Below the pieces are notes generated by a model. That model did not search any database. It was not told the origin of the DNA and was given only the letters and a program-made list of their open reading frames with translations. Below, one piece after another: positions 1-7,638 of a stretch of 64,000 nt of DNA. The DNA is taken from NCBI RefSeq assembly GCF_000807925.1, contig NZ_JRVC01000020.1, forward strand, positions 1 through 64,000, in the 5' to 3' direction. Position numbers and translations under genes: made by a program. The stretch is from Novosphingobium subterraneum (GTDB taxonomy: Bacteria > Pseudomonadota > Alphaproteobacteria > Sphingomonadales > Sphingomonadaceae). Every line of letters begins with the position of its first letter. Position 1 is the stretch's first letter.

Positions 1-109
1 TCCCGAAGCAAAGGCGTTGGATCGATATGATGGCATCGAAAGAATGCGATGGTGTGGGTCTGGCGGGTCCTGCAGTTGGTGCGCGTTGGAAGCACTTGAG
101 GGGAGATTC

Positions 110-1441
110 ATGGCCATATGGCTGAAGCGCGGCGCTGCTGCGGAGAGCAAGGCGGAGGCGGATCGCAAGGTTCGTGACGTTGTCGAGGCGGCGCTGGCGG
201 ACATCGAGAAGCGTGGTGATGCTGCGGTTCGCGAGATGAGCGTGAAGTTCGATGGCTGGGACCGTGACGACTATCGCCTGAGCCAGGCGGAGATCGATGC
301 GGCGGTGGACAGCCTGTCGCCGCAGGAGCGCAAGGACATCGAGTTTGCGCAGGCCCAGGTGCGCAATTTCGCGCAGATCCAGCGCGAGAGCATGAAGGAC
401 GTCGAGGTCGAGACGATGCCTGGCGTCGTGCTTGGCCACAGAAACGTCCCGATCCAGGCGGCCGGCTGCTATGTGCCGGGCGGCAAGTATCCGCTGCTGG
501 CCTCGGCGCACATGTCGGTGATCACGGCCAAGGTGGCCGGCGTCCCGCGCGTCGTGACCTGCGCGCCTCCGTTCCAGGGCAAGCCCGCGCGCGCCATCGT
601 TGCAGCGCAGGCCCTGGCCGGGGCGGACACCATCTATGCGCTGGGCGGCATCCAGGCGATCGGGGCCATGGCCATCGGCACCGAGACGATCGATCCGGTC
701 GACATCCTCGTCGGGCCCGGCAACGCTTTCGTCGCCGAAGCCAAGCGCCAGCTGTTCGGCCGCGTCGGCATCGACCTCTTCGCCGGCCCGACCGAGACCC
801 TGATCATTGCCGACGAGATCGGCTGCGATCCGGAAATGGCCGCGACCGACATTCTCGGCCAGATCGAGCACGGACCGGACAGCCCCGGCGTGCTGCTGAC
901 CAATTCGGAAAGCTTCGCGCGGGCCACGATGGCCGAGATCGACCGTCTGCTCGAGATCCTGCCGACCGCCGATCACGCGCGCAAGGCGTGGGAAGCGTTC
1001 GGTGAAGTCATCGTCGCCGACAGTTACGAGATGATGGTGCGCATTGCCGACGACATCGCCAGCGAGCACGTGCAGGTGATGACCGCCGACCCTGACTACT
1101 TCCTGCAGAACATGACCAACTACGGCGCCCTGTTCCTGGGCAATCGCACCAACGTCTCGTTCGGCGACAAGGTCATCGGCACCAACCACACCCTGCCCAC
1201 GAAGAAGGCCGCGCGCTATACCGGTGGCCTGTGGGTGGGCAAGTTCCTCAAGACCTGCACCTACCAGAAGGTCCTGACCGACGAGGCTTCGGCGCTGGTG
1301 GGCGAATACTGCAGCCGCCTCTGCGCGCTGGAAGGCTTTGCCGGCCACGGCGAGCAGGCCAACATCCGCGTGCGCCGCTTCGGCGGGCGCGATGTGCCTT
1401 ACGCCGGGCAGGCCGCGCCGAGTGAACTGACCAAAGCATGA
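110..1441 (+). CDS. Histidinol-dehydrogenase-family NAD-dependent alcohol dehydrogenase (catabolic)
   Basis: Protein of 443 residues in the HisD family, which oxidises an alcohol through the aldehyde to the acid with NAD and zinc. The family signature is visible: QIEHGPDSPG holds the Gln/His zinc ligands, SEHVQ the catalytic Glu-His pair, GTNHTLPT the substrate-binding His, and a late His lies in EGFAGHGEQANIR. It is followed by an SDR, a hydrolase and a VOC gene rather than his genes, so a catabolic role (as in sulfopropanediol dehydrogenases of this family) is more likely than histidine synthesis. The start at 110 follows GAGGGGAG; the frame is open back to 17 but that stretch is Cys/Trp-rich and unlike the family. 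Substrate unknown. Confidence 0.85.
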   Translation: MAIWLKRGAAAESKAEADRKVRDVVEAALADIEKRGDAAVREMSVKFDGWDRDDYRLSQAEIDAAVDSLSPQERKDIEFAQAQVRNFAQIQRESMKDVEVETMPGVVLGHRNVPIQAAGCYVPGGKYPLLASAHMSVITAKVAGVPRVVTCAPPFQGKPARAIVAAQALAGADTIYALGGIQAIGAMAIGTETIDPVDILVGPGNAFVAEAKRQLFGRVGIDLFAGPTETLIIADEIGCDPEMAATDILGQIEHGPDSPGVLLTNSESFARATMAEIDRLLEILPTADHARKAWEAFGEVIVADSYEMMVRIADDIASEHVQVMTADPDYFLQNMTNYGALFLGNRTNVSFGDKVIGTNHTLPTKKAARYTGGLWVGKFLKTCTYQKVLTDEASALVGEYCSRLCALEGFAGHGEQANIRVRRFGGRDVPYAGQAAPSELTKA

Positions 1442-1451
1442 GGGGCGTGGC

Positions 1452-2210
1452 ATGACTCCCCTGCCCCGCACCCCCTCGCTGCGTCTTGATGGCAAGCGGG
1501 CGGTCGTGACAGGCGCAGGGCGAGGCATCGGTCTGGCCGCCGCCGCTGCCCTTGCCCAGGCGGGCGCGGCGGTCACTCTCGTCGCCCGCTCGTCCGGCGA
1601 GATCGCGCAAGCGGCAGCCGCGATCGGCAACGGCGCGCAAGGCGCCACGCTCGACGTCGCCGACCTCGACGCCGTGGCTGCGTTCTTTGCCGAGCGCGAG
1701 CCGTTTCACGTGCTGGTCAACAACGCCGGCACCAACCGGCCCATGCCGATGTGGGACGTCGGCCCGGCGGACTACGATGCCGTCCTGGGCCTCAACCTGC
1801 GCGCGGCCTTCTTTGTCGCGCAGGCCTGCGCCCGCCGGATGATCGAGACCGGCACGCCAGGCTCCCTCATCCACATGGGCTCGCAGATGGGCCATGTCGG
1901 CGGACCCAACCGCTCGCTCTATTGCGCAAGCAAATGGGCGATCGAAGGCATGAACAAGTCCTTTGCGCTCGACCTGGCGCAGCATGGCATCCGATCGAAC
2001 ACGATCGCGCCGACCTTCATCGAAACCCCGCTGACCGAGCCGATGTTCGCCGACCCGGCCTTCCGGGCCAGCGTGCTGGCCAGGATCAAGCTGGGACGGA
2101 TCGGCCAGGTCGAGGACCTGATGGGCGCCGTGCTGTTCCTTGCAACCGACGCCTCCGCGCTGATGACCGGAACCAGCCTCGTCGTCGATGGCGGCTGGAC
2201 CGCAGAATAG
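1452..2210 (+). CDS. SDR family oxidoreductase
   Basis: Classical short-chain dehydrogenase of 252 residues. It shows the cofactor motif TGAGRGIG near residue 21, NNAG in the middle, and catalytic Ser and Tyr-x-x-x-Lys (YCASK) near residue 157, and ends in the usual DGGWTAE-type tail. The start follows GAGGGGCGTGGC, ten bases after the stop of the HisD-like gene, so the two are co-transcribed. It likely oxidises or reduces an alcohol/ketone intermediate of the same pathway. Cofactor and substrate cannot be read from the sequence. Confidence 0.88.
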   Translation: MTPLPRTPSLRLDGKRAVVTGAGRGIGLAAAAALAQAGAAVTLVARSSGEIAQAAAAIGNGAQGATLDVADLDAVAAFFAEREPFHVLVNNAGTNRPMPMWDVGPADYDAVLGLNLRAAFFVAQACARRMIETGTPGSLIHMGSQMGHVGGPNRSLYCASKWAIEGMNKSFALDLAQHGIRSNTIAPTFIETPLTEPMFADPAFRASVLARIKLGRIGQVEDLMGAVLFLATDASALMTGTSLVVDGGWTAE

Positions 2211-2219
2211 GATTGCACG

Positions 2220-3371
2220 ATGTTCGAACCCTTTCCCGGTAACTATGTCTGGAACCTGGGCATCAACCTTGCCCTGATCGCAGGCGGCAACCACGGCGAA
2301 CTGGACGAGGTCTGCCGGCCCGTCCGGGAGGCGGCAAAGGCCGGCGCCGATGCCGGGTCCGCACAACTGTTCGACAGCTGGATTGCCGTGGCCGATCAGG
2401 TGACCCGCAATGCCGAACGCGACGAGGCCGATGGCTATCTCCTCTCGGCCGGCGCCAAGTACCTGCGCGCTTCGGGATACTACCTCGGGGCCGAGCGCCT
2501 GCAGAGCCGCGACTACGCGCCGCGCTGGGCGGCCTATGACAAGGGCCTCGAACTCTACCACAAGGGCAGCGCGCTTAGCGGCCTCCATGTCGAGAAGGTG
2601 GAGATCCCCTACGAGGGAGCGAGCTATCCGGCGATCTTCGTCCACGATGGCAGCGGCACGCCGCGGCCCACGCTGGTCTCGGTCAATGGCCTCGATTCCA
2701 TGAAGGAGCAGGTGTGCATGGCAGGCCATGGCGCGGTGAACCTGGCCCGCGGCATGAACACGCTCTTCCTCGACCAGCCCGGCACCGGCGAAGCGATCCG
2801 CAAGCGCAATCTCCCCGCCGTCCACGACGCCGAACGCTGGGGCAGCCCGGCCTTCGACTATCTCCTGACGCGCAGCGATGTGATTCACTCGAAGATCGGC
2901 ATCTTCGGCCTGTCCTTCGGTGGCTACCACGCCCCGCGCATCGCCGCGAACGATCCCCGTTACGCACTGTGTGCCGTCATGGGCGCAAACCACGTCTGGG
3001 GCCAGCGCCAGCGCGAACGCGTCGCCAACGAGGGCGAGAACCCCGTCCCACACTACTGGGACCACGTCATGTGGGTCTTCGGCATCGACGATCGCGAGGC
3101 ATTCCTCGCCTACGCCGACCAGATCACCCTCGACGGACAGGTCGACAAGATCCGCGTGCCATTCCTCGTCACCCACGGCGAAAACGACCGCCAGATCCCC
3201 GTCTACAACGCCCGCATGAGCTACGATCAGGCCACCAACAGCCCAAAACGCTCCCTGCGCATCTTCACAAAGGCCGACTTCGAAGTCGAACACTGCGGCG
3301 CCGACAACGGCACCGCCATGCGCGACTACATCGCAGACTGGTGCGCCCAAACATTCAACGAAATGGTGTAG
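2220..3371 (+). CDS. Alpha/beta hydrolase, DHPON-hydrolase/FrsA-like
   Basis: Protein of 383 residues with an N-terminal helical region of about 130 residues before the alpha/beta-hydrolase core. The nucleophile elbow is GLSFGGY, putting the nucleophile at about Ser232. Likely Asp and His are in THGENDRQIPV (about residue 323) and VEHCGAD (about 359). Length and the large N-terminal cap match hydrolases such as 2,6-dihydroxypseudooxynicotine hydrolase, which cleave C-C bonds of beta-diketone-like substrates. That family link is from memory, and an ordinary esterase is the alternative. It sits 9 bases after the SDR in the same operon. Confidence 0.8.
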   Translation: MFEPFPGNYVWNLGINLALIAGGNHGELDEVCRPVREAAKAGADAGSAQLFDSWIAVADQVTRNAERDEADGYLLSAGAKYLRASGYYLGAERLQSRDYAPRWAAYDKGLELYHKGSALSGLHVEKVEIPYEGASYPAIFVHDGSGTPRPTLVSVNGLDSMKEQVCMAGHGAVNLARGMNTLFLDQPGTGEAIRKRNLPAVHDAERWGSPAFDYLLTRSDVIHSKIGIFGLSFGGYHAPRIAANDPRYALCAVMGANHVWGQRQRERVANEGENPVPHYWDHVMWVFGIDDREAFLAYADQITLDGQVDKIRVPFLVTHGENDRQIPVYNARMSYDQATNSPKRSLRIFTKADFEVEHCGADNGTAMRDYIADWCAQTFNEMV

Positions 3372-3376
3372 ACCTC

Positions 3377-3781
3377 ATGGCTGACTTTACTTTCCATCAC
3401 GGCGGCGTGTCGGTCCCCTCGCTCGAACAGGCGATCGAATGGTATGGCACGCTCCTCGGCTTCACTGTGGAACACCGCTTCTACATCGAGGCCGCGAGGA
3501 GCCACACGGCCATGCTGCGCAAGGGGCCTCTCCGGTTCGAAATCTTTGAGGTCGAGGGGGCAGCCCCCCTGCCGGACGAACGCCGCTACCCACCGCGCGA
3601 CGTTCAGACTCACGGGAACAAGCATGTCGCTTTCCAGGTCGCCGACCTGGATTCCTTTTTGGCGGAAATGGAACAGAAAGGTGCTGACATCGCGATGGTC
3701 GTGCGCGAAAGCTTCGGCAGGGGATGCTTTATACGTGACTGCGCGGGCAATCTGATCGAATTCGTGGAGGGCGTAGCCTGA
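3377..3781 (+). CDS. VOC family (glyoxalase/bleomycin-resistance fold) protein
   Basis: Small single-domain VOC protein of 134 residues and last gene of the plus-strand operon, starting 5 bases after the hydrolase stop. It has paired beta-alpha-beta-beta-beta modules: the first begins FHHGGVSVPSLEQAIEWY, the second HVAFQVADLDSFLAEM, and it ends with DCAGNLIEFVEG. The His at the start of each module and the terminal Glu are the usual metal ligands. It could be an isomerase/epimerase, lyase or dioxygenase of the pathway; the fold does not decide which. Confidence 0.8.
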   Translation: MADFTFHHGGVSVPSLEQAIEWYGTLLGFTVEHRFYIEAARSHTAMLRKGPLRFEIFEVEGAAPLPDERRYPPRDVQTHGNKHVAFQVADLDSFLAEMEQKGADIAMVVRESFGRGCFIRDCAGNLIEFVEGVA

Positions 3782-3902
3782 ACCCGCGACGATATCTACA
3801 TCGTCCACGAAGTCCCGAATCCACCGACGCAGGTCAGATGGGGGGATCCTCTGCCCACGGCTGGACTCCGGCCCTCTTCCCATCCCATGCAATAAGACGA
3901 AT

Positions 3903-3935
3903 AGGGGCGCCTTTCTGTCGGGGCGCCCCTTTCTG
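3903..3935. terminator. Terminator hairpin between converging operons
   Basis: Perfect inverted repeat AGGGGCGCC / GGCGCCCCT with a ten-base loop, followed on the plus strand by TTCTG. It lies between the ends of the plus-strand HisD-like operon (stop 3781) and the minus-strand dioxygenase operon (stop 3941). The T-tract is short, so its strength is uncertain. Confidence 0.6.
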
Positions 3936-3940
3936 CAATC

Positions 3941-5029
3941 TCAGATGGCGTGCTCGTCCTCTTCGGTCAGATTTGCCAGATCGCCCTCGATCGGACGTTT
4001 CCCGGGCTTGGAGCGACGATAGGGATCAAAGCTTTTACGGTCTTGGTCGAAGGTCATATCCCAAGGGATGTCGTCGCCCCGGAAGATCTTGGGAGCGTTG
4101 TGCGACCAGAGCAGCGAGCCGAACTTGAAGTCCCACGCACGCGGCACCCACCCATCGTCGACATAATCCGTGTCGGCATGATATTCGGCCTCGCCGGCAT
4201 GCCCGGGAATCTCGCAATAATAATAGATTGCACTCGAGATACGGTGCCGGGAGATACCGCCACTCGTGTTCATGGTGGTATTCTTCCAGCCCTTGTTGTC
4301 CATGATGTTGGCGCCGAGCATGACCTCGTCGATGTCATCGCAGCCGAATGCGATATGCATGAACTTGAAGTGATCCGGAGCGATGGGAAGATCGCAGTTC
4401 ACCCAGAAGATCGAATGATGCTCGAACGTACCCCCCGCCCGGGCGAAGATACCGGTCCCCTTCGAATGATCGACATAGCGGAAGCCGAGGTGCCGTTCGT
4501 AGAACTCGAAGCTGCCGACATAGTCGGTGCTGAAAAAGACGACGTGGTTGATCGTCTTTGGCCGTGCCCGCTTCCGCCAGATGCGGTGCTGGTTGAAGCG
4601 CGGCCAGCTTGACGGCGTGTTGACCGGACTGGCTTCCGAAACCACCGGCTTCTTCTGCCAGACACGCAGGGCAATGGGCTGACCATCCGGGCAAACGCAA
4701 TGCACGGTTCCATCCGCGTCCCGGGCGACCGGCACTTCGCCGGCCAGGCTCGCGGCGAGCAACTCGAGATTTTCGGTCGTGTCTACCCCCCAGACAGTCT
4801 CCTTGATCCCGTCGCCGACATAGGGATCAGGTGAAGGCAGCCTGGCATCCCCATGCGGCAGAAGCACGATGCGACTACCGGATGGCAGGAGAAAGGTTGC
4901 TTCCTCTTCGCTGGCGTGTTCGATCTGCAGGCCGAAATCGACCCAGAAGCGGGTATGCTCAGCGATGTCGGTCACGCCGAAAATGACACGTTCGATACCG
5001 ATGACGGCTGTAGAATCCTTGGGTGGCAT
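3941..5029 (-). CDS. Two-domain VOC protein, type I extradiol-dioxygenase-like (copy 1)
   Basis: Protein of 362 residues with two VOC modules, like type I extradiol ring-cleavage dioxygenases. The C-terminal module keeps a plausible iron triad: His in INHVVFFSTDY, His in FMHIAFGCDD and Glu in GEAEYHADTDY. The start at 5029 is chosen because GGAG lies five bases upstream; a longer frame to 5146 looks non-coding. It is last in a minus-strand operon after a flavin hydroxylase and is clearly paralogous to the protein at 6262-7284. Ring cleavage of a catecholic intermediate is inferred. The C-terminus is charged and longer than typical biphenyl-diol dioxygenases. Confidence 0.82.
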   Translation of the reverse strand: MPPKDSTAVIGIERVIFGVTDIAEHTRFWVDFGLQIEHASEEEATFLLPSGSRIVLLPHGDARLPSPDPYVGDGIKETVWGVDTTENLELLAASLAGEVPVARDADGTVHCVCPDGQPIALRVWQKKPVVSEASPVNTPSSWPRFNQHRIWRKRARPKTINHVVFFSTDYVGSFEFYERHLGFRYVDHSKGTGIFARAGGTFEHHSIFWVNCDLPIAPDHFKFMHIAFGCDDIDEVMLGANIMDNKGWKNTTMNTSGGISRHRISSAIYYYCEIPGHAGEAEYHADTDYVDDGWVPRAWDFKFGSLLWSHNAPKIFRGDDIPWDMTFDQDRKSFDPYRRSKPGKRPIEGDLANLTEEDEHAI

Positions 5030-5129
5030 GATTACTCCGGAAGTCCCCTTAGCCGGACTGTCATGCCTAATAACCGCAAGGTCCGGAAACCAAAGTTTCC
5101 GGACCCGTGATATCGATACCGCAAATGGA

Positions 5130-6248
5130 TCAGACGGGTTCGGCAAGTTTCTTCCGAATCTGATCGGTCAGCTGCATCGGATCGCCGGCGCTTTCCGGAT
5201 GCATTTCCCACTCGCCAAGCCGGATCGAACTCAGGCCAACCAGCTTTGCGCGTTCGAACCGCCGTTCCATGAACGCCGCCAGAGCGCTGTCTACTTCGCG
5301 CTCCGCGACTTCCTCGGCCAGCACAACCGCATCCTCGACGGCCATGGCTGCGCCTTGGCCCAAGTGTGGTGTGGCGGAATGCGCAGCATCGCCAATGAGA
5401 ACGATCCGCCCTTGATACCAAGGAGCCGGCATGATGCAGGCTTCCAACGGGCGATAGACCACGAGCGAAGGGTCGGTGACATGCCGCGCCGCCTCAGCCA
5501 GGATGCCGCCGTATCCCTCGAGGCGGCGACGCATCTCGGCCGCGAGCGTTGCGGCAGGGAACCGGGGATTGCCAGGTTCTTCGAAGACCGCAAAGATGTA
5601 CATCTCTTCAGGCGTCAGAGGGCAATACCCGGCCTTGCCCTTGTCCTTGCCGATGTAGATATCTGCCCACTCCAGCCCTTCCGGCCGGGGCACGTTGTAG
5701 CGCCATACGCCCTGCCCCGTGTATTGGGGCTTCGCTTCGGGCCAGAGCGCCTTGCGGACGGCGGAGTAGTTGCCATCCGCACCGATCACCAGATCATACC
5801 TGCCGCAGGTTCCGTCGGTGAACTTGACATCGACACCGTCGCCATCGTCACAGAGACTATCGAACGACACGCCAAGCCGGACCGGAATGCCAAGCGCACG
5901 GACCTTCTCGGTCAGCACCTTGTGCAGGGCCGGACGGGTAAGGCCGAGGTCCGAGGGCAGGCCGTCGACTGCCGTGTCACCGGGCAATTCCTTCAGGACG
6001 TTCCCGTCGATGTCGAGGAATCGCGCGCCGCGGTAGGCGTAGCCCGCCGCGACAGCGCGGTCCCCCAAGCCCAGCATGTTGAGCGCGCGGACGAAATTGG
6101 CCTGCACGATGATGCCGACTTGATAGACCTTCCAGTCCTTGTCGCGCTCGACGACTTCAACCGCTATGCCGCGCTGGTGCAGGCCGATTGCTGCCGCGAG
6201 GCCGCCCACACCGCCGCCGATGATGAGAACTCGGTTTGCCTTTGACAT
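5130..6248 (-). CDS. FAD-dependent aromatic monooxygenase (PHBH/salicylate hydroxylase type)
   Basis: Class A flavoprotein monooxygenase of about 372 residues. The N-terminal FAD motif is GGGVGGLAAAIGL, and the second flavin motif is GDAAHSATPHLGQGAA near residue 290. Enzymes of this class use NAD(P)H and oxygen to hydroxylate a phenolic ring. Two adjacent ATGs (6251 and 6248) follow AAGGAAGG; the second has better spacing. It lies between the two ring-cleavage-like genes, which fits a hydroxylate-then-cleave sequence. A paralogue is encoded at 15058-16197. Confidence 0.88.
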   Translation of the reverse strand: MSKANRVLIIGGGVGGLAAAIGLHQRGIAVEVVERDKDWKVYQVGIIVQANFVRALNMLGLGDRAVAAGYAYRGARFLDIDGNVLKELPGDTAVDGLPSDLGLTRPALHKVLTEKVRALGIPVRLGVSFDSLCDDGDGVDVKFTDGTCGRYDLVIGADGNYSAVRKALWPEAKPQYTGQGVWRYNVPRPEGLEWADIYIGKDKGKAGYCPLTPEEMYIFAVFEEPGNPRFPAATLAAEMRRRLEGYGGILAEAARHVTDPSLVVYRPLEACIMPAPWYQGRIVLIGDAAHSATPHLGQGAAMAVEDAVVLAEEVAEREVDSALAAFMERRFERAKLVGLSSIRLGEWEMHPESAGDPMQLTDQIRKKLAEPV

Positions 6249-6261
6249 CATATCGCCTTCC

Positions 6262-7284
6262 TTATTCGGCTGCTTCGGCCAGCGGGGCCGGGTCTGCGCG
6301 GTGGTAATGGAGCTGATCCGGCCGGGCATAGGTCACGTCCCAGTCCGGTTCGCTCTTCATGAAATCGGGGAGGTTCGTCATGTAGATCGCCGTGCCGAAG
6401 GCGCCGTCCCAGATGCGCGGCTTCCAGCTGTCGTCGACGCAATCGCAATCAGCGCCATACTCGGCCTCGCCACCGGCGGGACAGGGAACGTAGAAGAACG
6501 CCGCAGATGTCAGGCGATGGCGGCCGAAGCCCCAGTTCCAGTCGCCATAGGTATACCCGCGCCGATCCAGGTAGTTCTTGGCGACCATCAGCTCGTCGAT
6601 GTCCTCGACTTCCCAGTTGGCGTGATGGAACTTCAGCGTGCCATTGAAGCCCGGCATCGGTGCGTGGGCATCGGCGAGGAAGATGTTGTGGTGCTCGTAC
6701 GCGCCATCGGCCCGCATGTAGACCCCGAACCCCTTCTGCATGTCGGTGATGCGGAAGCCGAGCATGTCGCGGTAGAAGTCGACAGCTTCCTGCACGTCGG
6801 GAAAGGTCCAGACGCAATGGTGCGTGCGCTTGGGCACAGCGCGATCGATCCATTTGCGCGGCTGGTTGAGGCGGGCAATGCGGCCCACCGTGTTCTGCGG
6901 CGTTGGCGCGCCGAACACCTGTCGCGGCTGCCAGACCTGCAGACCGATCGCCTGGCCGAAAGCGGTGACGAAGTGCACCACTCCTTCGTCATCGGTCGAG
7001 ATCGGCACGCTACGCTCAAGACGCGCGACGAGACGCGCTAGAGCCTGCTCGCTGCCAACCGCCCAGACGCACTCGTGCACGCCTCGCGCGGTCTGCGCCG
7101 TGCCCTTGGGCAAACGCTCGTGCCCGCGGGCGAGGAAGAGCGATTGCGAACCGTCCGCTGCTTCGAACATTGCCGAAGCGCCATCCTGTTCGACCAGCGT
7201 CAGTCCGAAGTCAGTGAAGAAACGAACGCAGGCGGCGACATCGTCCACCAACCATGTCAGCCGCCTGATTCCAATAATCGCCAT
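6262..7284 (-). CDS. Two-domain VOC protein, type I extradiol-dioxygenase-like (copy 2)
   Basis: Protein of 340 residues with the same layout as the product of 3941-5029. Shared landmarks are an early WLVDDVAACVRFF-type first module, HHCVWTFPDVQEAVDFY opening the catalytic module, FHHANWEVEDIDELM, and GEAEYGADCDCVDDSW carrying the third ligand Glu. The start follows GGGAG at seven bases. It is 13 bases upstream of the flavin hydroxylase and surely co-transcribed. The two copies share fold and motifs but differ along their length, so they may act on different ring intermediates. Confidence 0.82.
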   Translation of the reverse strand: MAIIGIRRLTWLVDDVAACVRFFTDFGLTLVEQDGASAMFEAADGSQSLFLARGHERLPKGTAQTARGVHECVWAVGSEQALARLVARLERSVPISTDDEGVVHFVTAFGQAIGLQVWQPRQVFGAPTPQNTVGRIARLNQPRKWIDRAVPKRTHHCVWTFPDVQEAVDFYRDMLGFRITDMQKGFGVYMRADGAYEHHNIFLADAHAPMPGFNGTLKFHHANWEVEDIDELMVAKNYLDRRGYTYGDWNWGFGRHRLTSAAFFYVPCPAGGEAEYGADCDCVDDSWKPRIWDGAFGTAIYMTNLPDFMKSEPDWDVTYARPDQLHYHRADPAPLAEAAE

Positions 7285-7401
7285 CGCTGGTCTCCCGAAA
7301 CTACGGGAAGAGTCATGACGGCGCGCAGACCTTGGATTGTTGATCTATCGCAATTCGACGAGATGCATTGTTTCGCTGGGATCCAATCCAGAAAACCGAT
7401 A

Positions 7402-7638
7402 TCAGTTCTTGCGGAACAGGAACGTCAGCAGAAACAGCACGGTGCGCAGATCGAGCAACTTCAGCGCCGCGCGCGCTTCGGCAGGCGTGAGCTTCGCCAC
7501 CATCGGCATGGCCCCGAAGATCTTGCCGCGAATGACCAGAGTGTTGCCATCCGGCTCGATCTTGCGGATCGCCATCAGTTCCTTGTCGTTGGCATCGAGA
7601 ATCGTCGCCACCGGCACCTTCTTGCGTGCGCTGCTCAT
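7402..7638 (-). CDS. Small conserved-looking protein, translationally coupled
   Basis: Protein of 78 residues with no family I recognise. The first 60 residues are polar with an alternating pattern suggesting a small beta-rich domain (ATILDANDKELMAIRKI, then NTLVIRGKIFGAMPMVAKL). The last 20 are hydrophobic and end in LLTFLFRKN, which could be a membrane anchor. Its ATG overlaps the stop of the upstream flavoenzyme gene as TAATG, which strongly supports translation and a linked function. A longer frame to 7656 is less likely. It might be a subunit or accessory factor of the upstream oxidoreductase. Confidence 0.65.
   Translation of the reverse strand: MSSARKKVPVATILDANDKELMAIRKIEPDGNTLVIRGKIFGAMPMVAKLTPAEARAALKLLDLRTVLFLLTFLFRKN

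Noticed and set aside
17..109. Longer N-terminus for the HisD-like protein
   Set aside because: The 31 extra residues are rich in Cys and Trp and unlike the family; a good ribosome site precedes 110.
3..125. Open frame at the left edge ending at 125, possible tail of an upstream gene overlapping the HisD-like start
   Set aside because: Only about 40 codons are visible and no family feature is seen; the window edge prevents a judgement.
110..1441. Histidine biosynthesis hisD
   Set aside because: No other his genes are adjacent and the neighbours are catabolic, so only the family was assigned.
1248..3350. 700-codon open frame on the minus strand
   Set aside because: Antisense shadow of the SDR and hydrolase genes in GC-rich DNA; it has no family features.
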